From assembly GCA_018822845.1 (NCBI GenBank), contig JAHJJD010000009.1, positions 1 to 34,689 on the forward strand: DNA of 34,689 nucleotides. Reading direction: 5' to 3'. The translations under genes were made by a program, and so were the position numbers. The stretch is from Gammaproteobacteria bacterium (GTDB lineage Bacteria; Pseudomonadota; Gammaproteobacteria; Thiotrichales; Thiotrichaceae). Each line of letters opens with the position of its first letter. The first letter of the stretch is position 1. Below are positions 1 to 7,622 of this stretch, in pieces. Below the pieces are notes generated by a model, which had not been told where the DNA came from, searched no databases, and saw only the letters and a program-made list of their open reading frames with translations.

Positions 1-292
1 AAAGCTGCGCTGAACAATAGCAGAAAAACCACGATCAGGATTTGCGGTGGGTCAAACACATTGCGCCCGGTATGCCCCAGTGCCACCCGCGCCATCATGC
101 CCAGGGTCATCATGCCGATGCCGCCGACCGCGAAAGCGTGTTGGCAGGCAGCAGTGGCCAGCCAAAGTTGTAAATACCCAGCCACAGGAACATGACCAAC
201 ACTGCGAACAACCCGGCAGCCAGGAAGAAAGGGCGGAAACCGAGATGGGAGATGGCATACTTGCCGGTGAAGGGCTTTTCGATGGTTAGCAT
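1..292 (-). pseudogene. nnrS: NnrS-family membrane protein, internally deleted and frameshifted (also cut by window edge)
   Basis: The reading frame starting at 292 gives an NnrS-like N-terminus (residues 17-35 contain LGFRPFFLAAGLFAVLVMF, a first transmembrane helix). It runs to about residue 52 (LLPAN) and then reads out of frame into a stop near 110. From about base 135 down to base 1, another minus frame encodes a typical NnrS C-terminal stretch (HAFAVGGIGMMTLGMMARV, then GHTGR and a hydrophobic helix). NnrS proteins are roughly 390-400 residue polytopic heme/copper membrane proteins linked to nitric-oxide stress, and these two segments normally lie some 250 or more residues apart. The middle is therefore missing and the two ends join out of frame. 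The family assignment is from recalled motifs. An assembly collapse cannot be excluded. Confidence 0.6.
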
Positions 293-422
293 TAAAGGCG
301 TCCATGTTGATGAGCTGATTTTCAGGAGGCAATTCTACGCTGCATCGCAAGAAAATCTACACACCAGCAGCCATCCCCTAATACAATGATTACCAGCCAA
401 TACAATAATACAGGAACAAACC

Positions 423-1994
423 ATGCGGAAACTTCCCTTACTGCTGCTAAGTCTTTGCCTCACCACTTCCTTTGCCCATGCCGAAAGCGTCATCAAGCGC
501 GGCAATGGTGCGGAACCCGAAACGCTTGACATCCACAAATCCACTGGCGTTTCCGAAGCCAATATCGAGCGCGACATGCTGGAAGGGCTGGTAACGGAAG
601 GCGTGGATGGCAAGCTTCAGCCCGGCGTGGCGGAAAAGTGGGAAATCAGTGACGATGGCCTGAGCTATACCTTTCACCTGCGCAGCGACAGCAAATGGTC
701 GGATGGCTCGCCAGTAACAGCAGGTGATTTCGTCTACGCCTACCGCCGCGCGCTCAGCCCGGAGACGGCTTCCGACTATGCATTCATCCTCTGGCCGATC
801 GCCGGGGCGGAAGCTTTCAGCAAGGGGGAACAAAAAGACCCGGCAAGTGTTGGCGTGAAAGCCATCGACCCACAAACACTGGAAATCACCCTCAAGGCCC
901 CAACACCGTATTTCCTCGGCATGCTGATGCACCACATGGCTTTCCCGGTGCCGCAAAAAGTGGTCGAAAAGGTGGGAAATGACTGGATCAAGCCAGAAAA
1001 CATGTTGTGTAACGGCGCTTACTGCCTGAGCGAATGGAAGCCGCAATCGCATGTCAAACTGGCCAAAAACCCCAACTACCGTCGCGCTGCCGAGGTAAAA
1101 ATCGACACGGTGTATTACATTCCCACCGAAGACCAGAATACCGAACTCAAGCGCTTCCGTGCCGGGGAGCTGGACATCACCTACGATGTGCCCGCCGACC
1201 AGATCAAGAATGTGCAGCAGGATTTGCCGGATGCTTTCCGCAGCACGTCTTACATTGGCACCTATTACTACGCCCTCAACCTGCAAAACCCGGCTTTCAA
1301 GGAAAACCCCAAGCTGCGCCGCGCGCTGACACTCGCGCTGGATCGTGACATCCTTACCGAAAAGATTACCCAGTCGGGTGAAATTCCTGCGTGGGGCTGG
1401 GTTCCGGCAGTCGACGACTACAGCCAGCAAGCCATCGAAGAAAAGTCGCTGGACAAAGCCGCCCGCACCGATCTGGCCAAACAGCTTTATACCGAAAGTG
1501 GCTACGGTGCAGACAAGCCGCTGGAGCTTGAAATCCTTTACAACACCAGCGACAACAACAAGAAGCTGGCGATTGCCGTTGCTGCCATGTGGAAACAGGT
1601 GCTGGGCGTAAAAACCAGCTTGCGCAATGAGGAATGGAAAGTTTACCTCGATTCCCGCAACCAGAAACAGTACCAGGTGGTGCGTTCAGGCTGGATCGGC
1701 GACTATAACGATGCCTACAGCTTCCTCAGCATTTTCAAGTCCGACGTGGGCGAAATCAACACGCCGGGCTACCAGAACCCCGAATTCGACCGACTGATGA
1801 AGGAAGCCGAAACCCAAAGCGACCCCAAACTGCGCCGCGAGGCGATGGAGCAGGCCGAACGGGTTTTGCTGGCCGACATGCCCATTGTGCCAATCTACCA
1901 CTATACCACCCAGCATCTGGTCAGCCCGCGCATTAGCGGCTGGGAAGACAACGTGATGGACGTACACCAGACGCAATATATGGGCTTGAAATAG
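423..1994 (+). CDS. oppA: Periplasmic oligopeptide-binding protein OppA (SBP_bac_5 family)
   Basis: A 523-residue extracellular solute-binding protein that captures peptides in the periplasm and delivers them to an OppBC permease. Residues 1-20 are a clear Sec signal peptide (basic MRK, a leucine-rich core, then AHA before ESVIKRG). The mature start, with GAEPETLDIHKSTGV, and the later YALNLQNPAFKENPKLRRAL segment are typical of OppA/MppA proteins. The length fits the family (about 540 residues in E. coli). An AGGAA ribosome-binding site lies at 412-416, a good distance before the ATG. The cognate permease genes oppBC start 1.5 kb downstream, interrupted by two minus-strand genes, so oppA is probably transcribed on its own. 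Ligand preference (oligopeptide or murein peptide) cannot be read from sequence. Confidence 0.93.
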   Translation: MRKLPLLLLSLCLTTSFAHAESVIKRGNGAEPETLDIHKSTGVSEANIERDMLEGLVTEGVDGKLQPGVAEKWEISDDGLSYTFHLRSDSKWSDGSPVTAGDFVYAYRRALSPETASDYAFILWPIAGAEAFSKGEQKDPASVGVKAIDPQTLEITLKAPTPYFLGMLMHHMAFPVPQKVVEKVGNDWIKPENMLCNGAYCLSEWKPQSHVKLAKNPNYRRAAEVKIDTVYYIPTEDQNTELKRFRAGELDITYDVPADQIKNVQQDLPDAFRSTSYIGTYYYALNLQNPAFKENPKLRRALTLALDRDILTEKITQSGEIPAWGWVPAVDDYSQQAIEEKSLDKAARTDLAKQLYTESGYGADKPLELEILYNTSDNNKKLAIAVAAMWKQVLGVKTSLRNEEWKVYLDSRNQKQYQVVRSGWIGDYNDAYSFLSIFKSDVGEINTPGYQNPEFDRLMKEAETQSDPKLRREAMEQAERVLLADMPIVPIYHYTTQHLVSPRISGWEDNVMDVHQTQYMGLK

Positions 1995-2012
1995 GCGCTT
2001 TACGCCTCTTTC
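1993..2012. terminator. Short hairpin between convergent oppA and CPBP gene ends
   Basis: AGGCG (1993-1997) can pair with CGCCT (2003-2007) around a CTTTA loop, followed by a T/C-rich stretch. It overlaps the oppA stop codon and the 3' end of the convergent protease gene. The stem is only 5 bp, so terminator function is tentative. Confidence 0.3.
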
Positions 2013-2893
2013 TTCCACACAAATACGATCCAGTAAAACGCTGCCGCGATCAGCGTGAAACTGATCAGGCTGCCTGTCGGGTCAATTTCGCTGGTGGTAA
2101 ACATGGAAGGTGCAGGCAACGCCGAATTGGCATAGTTCAGGATCAGCACGGTAAACAGGTTGTTGGCGGCATGCACGCCAATAGCCAGTTCCAGCGAGTT
2201 GCTTTTCACCGTAATGACCGCAAGGAACAACGCCAGCAGGAAATACAGCAAGGGCAGCAGGGCGCTTTCATCCGCCTGCATTTCCGGGTTCCAGAAATGC
2301 GCCAGCATGAAAATGAGCGAGGAACCAATCACCGGTATGGCCGTAATGCGGGTCAGCACGCCAATACCTTGCATAAGGTAGCCACGGAACAGCATTTCTT
2401 CCGCCGCCGCCTGTATGGGCGTGATGATCAGGGCAATCGGCAGGAAGATAAGGAACTGTTCGAAATCAAAACTCATGGTAATTTCGCCGGGGCGGAGCAT
2501 TGCTTCAACGCCAGACGCAAGCAGCATCAGCAGGAAGTAAACCGTGAAACCCTTCCACATCAGCTTCCAGTTGACGTTTTCCAGCGCGGTGATGACTGTC
2601 TTGAATGCCCGTTTGTGCAGGAAGCGTATCGCCAGAAACAGCCCTGCGAGCATCGCAATCAGGGTGAAATTTATCCCAAGGTAAGGCAGCAAAGGATCAA
2701 CGCCCTGAAATTGCAGGGTAGTGAGATCGACGCTGGTAGCCGGGTCACTATCGGTTTCGACCATCATGACGTAGGCCAGAATCGGTAAGCCACCAAGGAA
2801 CTGCCAGAAGAATGCGATCACCAACAGGCTGAGCAGATAACGCCACCACTGATTTTGGCCAAGAGTGGCCAGCGAAAGGTAAGGAATGGGCAT
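2000..2893 (-). CDS. CPBP-family intramembrane glutamic endopeptidase (Rce1/Abi-like)
   Basis: A 297-residue polytopic membrane protein. The three hallmark CPBP motifs are present: EEMLFR at residues 165-170 (EExxxR), the FMLAHF histidine at 199, and HAANN at 241-245. Several hydrophobic helices surround them. In this family the glutamates and histidines form an intramembrane active site. Bacterial members act in bacteriocin immunity, peptide maturation or unknown roles. I start at 2893 because GAAGGA precedes that ATG at suitable spacing and MPIPYL is followed by normal family sequence; the frame stays open upstream to 3043 without similarity. The ArsR-type regulator lies 158 bp upstream on the same strand and may be co-transcribed. 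The substrate is unknown. Confidence 0.85.
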   Translation of the reverse strand: MPIPYLSLATLGQNQWWRYLLSLLVIAFFWQFLGGLPILAYVMMVETDSDPATSVDLTTLQFQGVDPLLPYLGINFTLIAMLAGLFLAIRFLHKRAFKTVITALENVNWKLMWKGFTVYFLLMLLASGVEAMLRPGEITMSFDFEQFLIFLPIALIITPIQAAAEEMLFRGYLMQGIGVLTRITAIPVIGSSLIFMLAHFWNPEMQADESALLPLLYFLLALFLAVITVKSNSLELAIGVHAANNLFTVLILNYANSALPAPSMFTTSEIDPTGSLISFTLIAAAFYWIVFVWKKEA

Positions 2894-3051
2894 GTTTTGT
2901 CCTTCTCGGAAGTTTATTGTAGCAATTGTAGGCGTTATTCTGAATTGCATACGTACTTCTACACAATCATAATCAGGACGAACAGGCGATATATGCTGGT
3001 TTATCTGCCCACGCTGCTGGGTGGGAAAGTAAAACCAGCACATATCACCGG

Positions 3052-3366
3052 CTATTTGAGGGAAGAGCAGGCTTTCAATAATTCAACACGGGATTCGAGG
3101 AGATGGTAGTAAACCCGGTTGGCGTCCTTGCGCGAAGCCAGCAGACCTTTATTCCGCAAAATGTTCAGATGCTGGGATATATTGCTTTGGGTTGTGCCGA
3201 CCTGTTCGACAATTTCATGCACGGTCAGCTCGGTATCCTTCAATAAACACATGATTTTTAACCGCAAGGGATGTGATGCTGCCTTGAGGGAACTGGAGGC
3301 AAGCTCAATATCGCGTTCCTGCATTGGAGTGCCGTCTACCGTGATGTTATAACCTTGATTGTGCAT
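3052..3366 (-). CDS. ArsR/SmtB-family winged-helix regulator, possible thiol (persulfide) sensor
   Basis: A 104-residue HTH_5 protein. ASHPLRLKIMCLL at 30-42 is the first conserved helix, TELTVHEIVEQVGTTQSNIS leads into the recognition helix, and SRKDANRVYYHL is the beta-wing. The classical ELCVCDL metal-binding motif is absent. There are only two cysteines, C40 in the IMCLL segment and C100 near the C-terminus. C40 occupies the same place as the first redox cysteine of SqrR/BigR/YgaV persulfide sensors; C100 is about six residues nearer than their second cysteine. A thiol-sensing role is therefore possible but unproven. The start has AGGGTG upstream. The gene diverges from oppB across 135 bp, so it may regulate itself and oppBC as well as the CPBP gene downstream. 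Confidence 0.85.
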   Translation of the reverse strand: MHNQGYNITVDGTPMQERDIELASSSLKAASHPLRLKIMCLLKDTELTVHEIVEQVGTTQSNISQHLNILRNKGLLASRKDANRVYYHLLESRVELLKACSSLK

Positions 3367-3418
3367 GTTTCACCCTGTCCAGGTAGTTGTTCGAATTCTC
3401 ACTAGCGGATGGGTATTA

Positions 3419-3447
3419 TGTATAATTAGCATATTAGAATTTTCTAA
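3419..3447 (-). promoter_or_regulatory. Candidate arsR promoter with overlapping inverted-repeat operator
   Basis: TTAGAA (3434-3439) and TTCTAA (3442-3447) form a 6-2-6 inverted repeat in an AT-rich patch between the divergent arsR-type gene and oppB. Read on the minus strand, TTAGAA lies 17 bases before TATACA (3419-3424), a weak -35/-10 pair that would place the repeat on the promoter of the regulator. ArsR-family proteins commonly repress from such sites. On the plus strand TATAAT occurs at 3421-3426, but no good -35 accompanies it. Confidence 0.4.
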
Positions 3448-3501
3448 AGTATAAGGGCTTTCCAGGCGCTTGTCATCAGAATTCGGGAAAACCATCATTA
3501 T

Positions 3502-4422
3502 ATGTTTCGATATATCATCAGACGACTGTTTGGTGCTTTGCCTACCTTGCTGGTTATCATTACGCTGGCATTCTTCCTGATCCGGCTGGCTCCTGGCGGC
3601 CCGTTTGACAGTGAACGTCAGGTTCCGGCGGAAATCACCGCCAACCTGGAACGTGCCTACCACCTCGACCAGCCCTTGCCGGTGCAATACGGTTATTACC
3701 TGTGGAACATGGTGCAGGGCGATTTCGGCCCATCCTTCAAATACAAGGATCACAGCGTCAGCGAACTGATTGCGCAAGGCTTTCCGGTTTCGCTGCAACT
3801 GGGGCTGTCAGCCATGCTGCTGGCCTTGCTGATTGGCATACCTGCCGGAATGCTGGCTGCCCTGAAACAAAACCAGCCTCTGGATCATGCCGTCATGGCG
3901 CTGGCGATGACCGGCATCACCATTCCCAATTTCGTCATGGCTCCCTTGCTGGCGCTGGTTTTCGGCGTATTCCTGCACTGGCTGCCAGTGGCGGGCTGGA
4001 ATGATGGCTGGAAATCCGCCGTGCTGCCGGTGATTGCGCTGGCTTTGCCGCAGATTGCCTATGCGGCGCGCATGATGCGTGCCAGCATGCTGGAAACACT
4101 CGGCAGCCCGCATATCCGAACTGCTTTCGCCAAGGGTTTGCCGTTGCGGCTGGTATTGTGGCGGCATGTGCTGAAAGGGGCATTGTTACCGGTAATTTCC
4201 TGGCTGGGGCCAGCGACGGCGGCGATTATTACCGGGTCGGTGGTGATTGAGCAGATATTTTCCATTCCCGGTATTGGGCGGCATTTTGTGCAGGGTGCGT
4301 TGAACCGTGACTACACGCTGGTGATGGGGGTGGTGGTGTTTTACGGGGCGTTGATCATCCTCATGAACCTGTTGGTGGATGTGATTTACGGGCTGGTTGA
4401 TCCGAGGGTGCGTTATGAATAA
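3502..4422 (+). CDS. oppB: Oligopeptide ABC transporter permease OppB
   Basis: A 306-residue BPD_transp_1 permease that forms half of the inner-membrane peptide channel. The N-terminal MFRYIIRRLFGALPTLLVI helix and LIRLAPGGPFD are signature features of OppB/DppB proteins. The cytoplasmic coupling (EAA-type) loop is visible as TAFAKGLPLRLVLWRHVL, followed by the last helices, ending at VDPRVRYE. Length matches E. coli OppB (306). It overlaps oppC by 8 bases, showing translational coupling. It lies 1.5 kb from oppA and 2.4 kb from the nearest ATPase gene (oppD at 7623). The ribosome-binding site is weak (GGGAAAA). Confidence 0.95.
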   Translation: MFRYIIRRLFGALPTLLVIITLAFFLIRLAPGGPFDSERQVPAEITANLERAYHLDQPLPVQYGYYLWNMVQGDFGPSFKYKDHSVSELIAQGFPVSLQLGLSAMLLALLIGIPAGMLAALKQNQPLDHAVMALAMTGITIPNFVMAPLLALVFGVFLHWLPVAGWNDGWKSAVLPVIALALPQIAYAARMMRASMLETLGSPHIRTAFAKGLPLRLVLWRHVLKGALLPVISWLGPATAAIITGSVVIEQIFSIPGIGRHFVQGALNRDYTLVMGVVVFYGALIILMNLLVDVIYGLVDPRVRYE

Positions 4423-5263
4423 TTCGCTTTGGGGCAAGGCGTGGCGGCGTTTGTTGCGTAACCGGATGGCTTTGGGCAGCGCATTCGTACTGCTGGCCAT
4501 CGCCTTATTGTGTTTGTTGGGGCCGTTGTTCAGCCCGCACCCTTACGATGAAATTTACTGGGACAGCATGGGTATTGCGCCGGATGCCGCCAACGGTTTC
4601 TGGTTCGGTACGGATGCAAACGGGCGCGACCTGTTCGTGCGTACCCTGATGGGCGGGCGGGTATCGCTGATGGTGGGGCTGGCGGCAACGTCGGTCAGTT
4701 TGTTGATTGGCATCCTGTATGGCGCAACAGCGGGTTATCTGGGCGGGCGTACCGATGCGCTGATGATGCGTTTTGTGGATGTGCTGTATGCGCTGCCCTT
4801 CATGTTTTTCGTCATCCTGCTGATGGTGTATTTCGGGCGCAGCATTTTCCTGATCTTCGTCGCCATCGGTGCGGTGGAATGGCTGACCATGGCGCGCATC
4901 GTGCGTGGGCAGGCGTTGTCGCTGAAAGGGCGCTCGTTTGTGGAAGCGGCGCGGGTCAGCGGCGTGAGTCATTTCGGCATCATTCGCCGCCATATCGTGC
5001 CGAATACGCTGGGGCAGGTGATTGTCTACGCCACCCTGACCGTGCCGCAGGTGATTTTGTTCGAGTCCTTCCTCAGCTTTCTGGGGCTGGGGGTGCAGGA
5101 GCCTCTGACCAGTTGGGGCGTGCTGATTGCGGAAGGCGCACAACAGATGGAAACAGCGCCGTGGATGCTGCTGTTCCCGGCAAGTTTTCTGGCAGTGACG
5201 CTGTTTTGCCTGAATTTTCTGGGCGATGGGCTGCGGGATGCGCTTGATCCGAAATCAGTGTAG
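4415..5263 (+). CDS. oppC: Oligopeptide ABC transporter permease OppC
   Basis: A 282-residue permease partner of OppB. It has the N-terminal OppC domain (WRRLLRNRMALGSAFVLLAI), the GTDANGRDLFVR segment shared by OppC/DppC proteins, and the coupling loop VEAARVSGVSHFGIIRRHIVPN. It ends LRDALDPK as expected. I choose the ATG at 4415, which overlaps the oppB stop (ATG inside GTTATGAATAA) and has GAGGGTG upstream, over an upstream non-ATG codon in the same frame at 4397. The stop overlaps the palindromic region that precedes the toxin-antitoxin pair. Confidence 0.95.
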   Translation: MNNSLWGKAWRRLLRNRMALGSAFVLLAIALLCLLGPLFSPHPYDEIYWDSMGIAPDAANGFWFGTDANGRDLFVRTLMGGRVSLMVGLAATSVSLLIGILYGATAGYLGGRTDALMMRFVDVLYALPFMFFVILLMVYFGRSIFLIFVAIGAVEWLTMARIVRGQALSLKGRSFVEAARVSGVSHFGIIRRHIVPNTLGQVIVYATLTVPQVILFESFLSFLGLGVQEPLTSWGVLIAEGAQQMETAPWMLLFPASFLAVTLFCLNFLGDGLRDALDPKSV

Positions 5264-5283
5264 TATGCTGACATACAATGTAT
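5263..5283 (+). promoter_or_regulatory. Palindromic candidate operator for the toxin-antitoxin operon
   Basis: GTATG-CTGA-CATAC (5263-5276) and ATAC-AAT-GTAT (5273-5283) are overlapping inverted repeats, giving alternating GTAT/ATAC half-sites at the oppC stop and 20 bases before the antitoxin start. Ribbon-helix-helix antitoxins usually bind short tandem palindromes of this kind to autoregulate. Confidence 0.45.
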
Positions 5284-5302
5284 TACGTTGAGGTTCAATG
5301 TC

Positions 5303-5554
5303 ATGTCAAAAGAATCCATAGGTTTCCGCATCGAGAGCGAAAAACGTGTTGCGTTAGATGAATTGGCGCAGGTCATGCATCGTGACCGGACAACCCTGAT
5401 TAACGAGGCCATTGATGCTTATCTGGATTTGCACCACTGGCAGGTGGAAATCATAAAGCGCAGTCAGGCCGCCGCCAATGCTGGAGAAGCAGGGGTGGAA
5501 CATGCCGAAGTGTTCAGGAATCTTCGTGCGCGCCTGCTGGAGAAAATGCATTGA
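5303..5554 (+). CDS. Ribbon-helix-helix (CopG/ParD-like) antitoxin
   Basis: An 83-residue protein beginning MSKESIGFRIESEKRVALDELA, a typical RHH fold: a DNA-binding strand followed by two helices, with RDRTTLINEAIDAYLD as the second helix. The C-terminal 40 residues are charged and probably fold on the toxin. The ATG at 5303 is chosen because GAGG lies at 5291-5294; the frame is open from a TTG at 5288. The stop codon overlaps the toxin start (TGATG), the usual coupled arrangement. It presumably neutralises the downstream toxin and represses the operon through the palindromes just upstream. Confidence 0.85.
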   Translation: MSKESIGFRIESEKRVALDELAQVMHRDRTTLINEAIDAYLDLHHWQVEIIKRSQAAANAGEAGVEHAEVFRNLRARLLEKMH

Positions 5555-5838
5555 TGCGCATTGTCTGGCAAAAAATTGCCCTTGATCATCTGGAAAACAT
5601 TCTGGATTACATTGGACAGGAGAATGTTGCCGCTGCCTTGGGCATCCATGAACTTATTGAGAAACGGGTGGGGCAATTGGCTGATCACCCTCACCTGGGC
5701 AGGGAGGGTAGGGTGACAGCAACCCGTGAACTGATTATTGCCGGAACACCATTCATTGTGGTTTACCAACTCGTTCCGGGACAGGTGCAGATATTGGCAG
5801 TGTTACATGGAGCCATGCGCTGGCCTGACAGGTTCTGA
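5554..5838 (+). CDS. RelE/ParE-superfamily toxin
   Basis: A 94-residue protein with the RelE/ParE pattern: MRIVWQKIALDHLENILDYI at the N-terminus, a helix containing IEKRVGQLADHPHLGR, and the C-terminal strands ELIIAGTPFIVVYQL and VQILAVLHGAMRWP. The GTPFIVVYQL and LAVLHGAMRWP stretches resemble ParE/YoeB-like toxins, with LHG-x-(6)-P near the end. ParE members poison DNA gyrase and RelE members cleave ribosomal mRNA; this one looks ParE-like but the target is inferred. The ATG at 5554 overlaps the antitoxin stop. Its stop codon abuts the stop of the convergent gene at 5839. Confidence 0.85.
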   Translation: MRIVWQKIALDHLENILDYIGQENVAAALGIHELIEKRVGQLADHPHLGREGRVTATRELIIAGTPFIVVYQLVPGQVQILAVLHGAMRWPDRF

Positions 5839-6462
5839 CTACTGCGGACGCCCAGCCACATCATCCAGATGAATCTCTTCCCTCGGCAACGGCGCGCCGC
5901 TGCTATCCAGTTCCGGGTTGAATTCGCGGGGTGGTCTGCTACGTTCCTGCTCATCCACCTGGGTATCACGATGTTCACGCAGGTAATCGGTGTCATCCAC
6001 TCCCGCCAGTTTGCCGATCAGGCGGGCGCGGGTTTTCTGTTTCAGCCCATTCTCCAGGTTTTCACACAGGCTGTTGGCCAGCAGGAAGCGCTGGGTGCTT
6101 TCCAGCTTGCCCTGGAACAGGTTGAGCTGATCCAGGGTTTTGCCATACAGGAAGAAATTGACGCCCGCGATGAAAGAGGAAACTGCGCCACCCACGACAC
6201 CCGTCGTGGCCAGTTCCGTCGAGGCGTAGCCCTGGAGCATGAACATGATGACCCCGAAGAAAAAGACCAGACCAACCGCACTGGCAATCAGCGCAACCCG
6301 GAAGCTGCGCCCTGCCTGCGACAGGGAAAGCTCGTAGTATTGGGAAAGCAGCTCAAGCTGGGTGATGGCTATTTCCTTGACATCGCTTTCCGAGGCGTTG
6401 GAAAGGCGCTCAATGGCCGCCTGCTGCTTGACGCTGAATGCTTCAGTGTTTGGGGGATTCAT
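5839..6462 (-). CDS. Two-helix membrane protein resembling the TRADD-N-associated 2TM domain
   Basis: A 207-residue protein. Residues 34-54 (TQLELLSQYYELSLSQAGRS) form an amphipathic helix running into a first transmembrane helix at about 55-77. A second follows at about 86-106, ending in FFLYGKTLDQLN. A helical cytoplasmic segment and a charged, proline-containing tail (about 150-207) complete it. The layout of a YY..L.QA..SF helix, two TM segments and a short polar helix resembles the 2TM domain described beside TRADD-N effectors in cyanobacterial conflict systems. That match is from memory and is not certain. No effector domain is fused. It lies 61 bp downstream of the aldolase gene on the same strand and converges with the toxin gene. 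Function unknown. Confidence 0.6.
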   Translation of the reverse strand: MNPPNTEAFSVKQQAAIERLSNASESDVKEIAITQLELLSQYYELSLSQAGRSFRVALIASAVGLVFFFGVIMFMLQGYASTELATTGVVGGAVSSFIAGVNFFLYGKTLDQLNLFQGKLESTQRFLLANSLCENLENGLKQKTRARLIGKLAGVDDTDYLREHRDTQVDEQERSRPPREFNPELDSSGAPLPREEIHLDDVAGRPQ

Positions 6463-6523
6463 GTCATATGGCCTTTTTCACCGTGATGAATTTCAATTAT
6501 AGCCTATGGTAGCAATCAGTCTA

Positions 6524-7576
6524 TCAAGCAATGGTTATCTGTTCTGATAGATAAACGTCCTGAATGGCGTTCAGCAGCTCAATGCCTTCCAGCATCGGTT
6601 TCTGGAACGATTTGCGCCCGGAAATCAACCCCATGCCACCCGCCCGCTTGTTGATGACGGCAGTGCGCACCGCCTGATGCAAGTCATCCTTGCCGGAAGG
6701 GCCGCCGGAATTGATCATGCCGACCCGCCCCATGTAGCAGTTGGCGACCTGATAACGCACCAGGTCAATCGGGTGATCCGAAGTCAACCCGGAATAGACT
6801 TTCGGATGGGTTTTGCCGAATTTGATGGCATTGTAACCACCGTTGCATTCAGCCTGTTTCTGCTTAACGATATCTGCGCCGATGGTGGCAGCGAGATGAT
6901 TAGCCTGCCCGGTCAGGTCGGCAGCAGTGTGGTAATCCACACCCTCGTGCTTGAAAGCTGAATTGCGCAAATAAGCCCATAGCACCGTCACCATGCCAAG
7001 TTCGTGCGCCCGCTCAAATGCTTCGCTCACTTCCTCAATCTGGCGGCGCGAATCTTCCGATCCGTAGTAAATCGTCGCGCCCACCGCCACTGCGCCAAGA
7101 TCAAACGCCTGCTCCACACTGGCGAACAGGGTTTGGTCATACAGGGTCGGGTAAGTCAGCATTTCATTGTGGTTGAATTTCACTATAAACGGGATTTTGT
7201 GCGCATACTTGCGGCTAACAGACCCCAATACCCCGAGGGTGGAGGCAACAGCGTTACAACCACCTTCAATCGCCAGTTCCACGATATTGGCCGGGTCGAA
7301 ATAGATCGGGTTGGGGGCAAAAGATGCGCCTGCGGCATGTTCCACACCCTGATCAACTGGTAGTATCGACAAGTATCCAGTGCCTGCCAGCCGCCCGTGG
7401 TTGAACAGCATTTGCAGGTTGCGCAGTACCACCGGGCTGCGGTCAGACTGGCTGACCACGCGGTCGATGAAGTCCGATCCGGGCAGGTGGAGTTGTTCCC
7501 TGGGTATCGTGTGGCAGCGATGCGTGAGCAAGATTTCAGCTTCTGCCCCCAGCAAGGTTTCGATATTTTTCATCAT
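6524..7576 (-). CDS. fbaB: Class I fructose-bisphosphate aldolase, DhnA/FbaB type
   Basis: About 350 residues, closely resembling E. coli FbaB. Conserved stretches include [55 protein letters not shown] (with lysines of the Schiff-base region), [20 protein letters not shown] and [15 protein letters not shown]. It cleaves fructose 1,6-bisphosphate to glyceraldehyde 3-phosphate and dihydroxyacetone phosphate, or runs in reverse for gluconeogenesis, through a lysine imine rather than a metal. The start at 7576 (or the adjacent ATG at 7573) follows GGGAGA; the frame is open upstream to 7660 without family sequence. It diverges from oppD with only 46 bp between the two start codons. Confidence 0.95.
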   Translation of the reverse strand: MMKNIETLLGAEAEILLTHRCHTIPREQLHLPGSDFIDRVVSQSDRSPVVLRNLQMLFNHGRLAGTGYLSILPVDQGVEHAAGASFAPNPIYFDPANIVELAIEGGCNAVASTLGVLGSVSRKYAHKIPFIVKFNHNEMLTYPTLYDQTLFASVEQAFDLGAVAVGATIYYGSEDSRRQIEEVSEAFERAHELGMVTVLWAYLRNSAFKHEGVDYHTAADLTGQANHLAATIGADIVKQKQAECNGGYNAIKFGKTHPKVYSGLTSDHPIDLVRYQVANCYMGRVGMINSGGPSGKDDLHQAVRTAVINKRAGGMGLISGRKSFQKPMLEGIELLNAIQDVYLSEQITIA

Positions 7577-7622
7577 TCTGTCTCCCTGTTTCAAAACCAA
7601 TACACTGAGCATAGAACAAGTC

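Noticed and set aside
626-645. Possible frameshifts within oppA, clpA or aspS
   Set aside because: Reading each protein through showed continuous family sequence and normal length, so none is needed.
447-1430. Long open frame (327 codons) on the minus strand opposite oppA
   Set aside because: It lies fully antisense to a clear OppA and its translation has no recognisable family sequence; it reflects codon bias.
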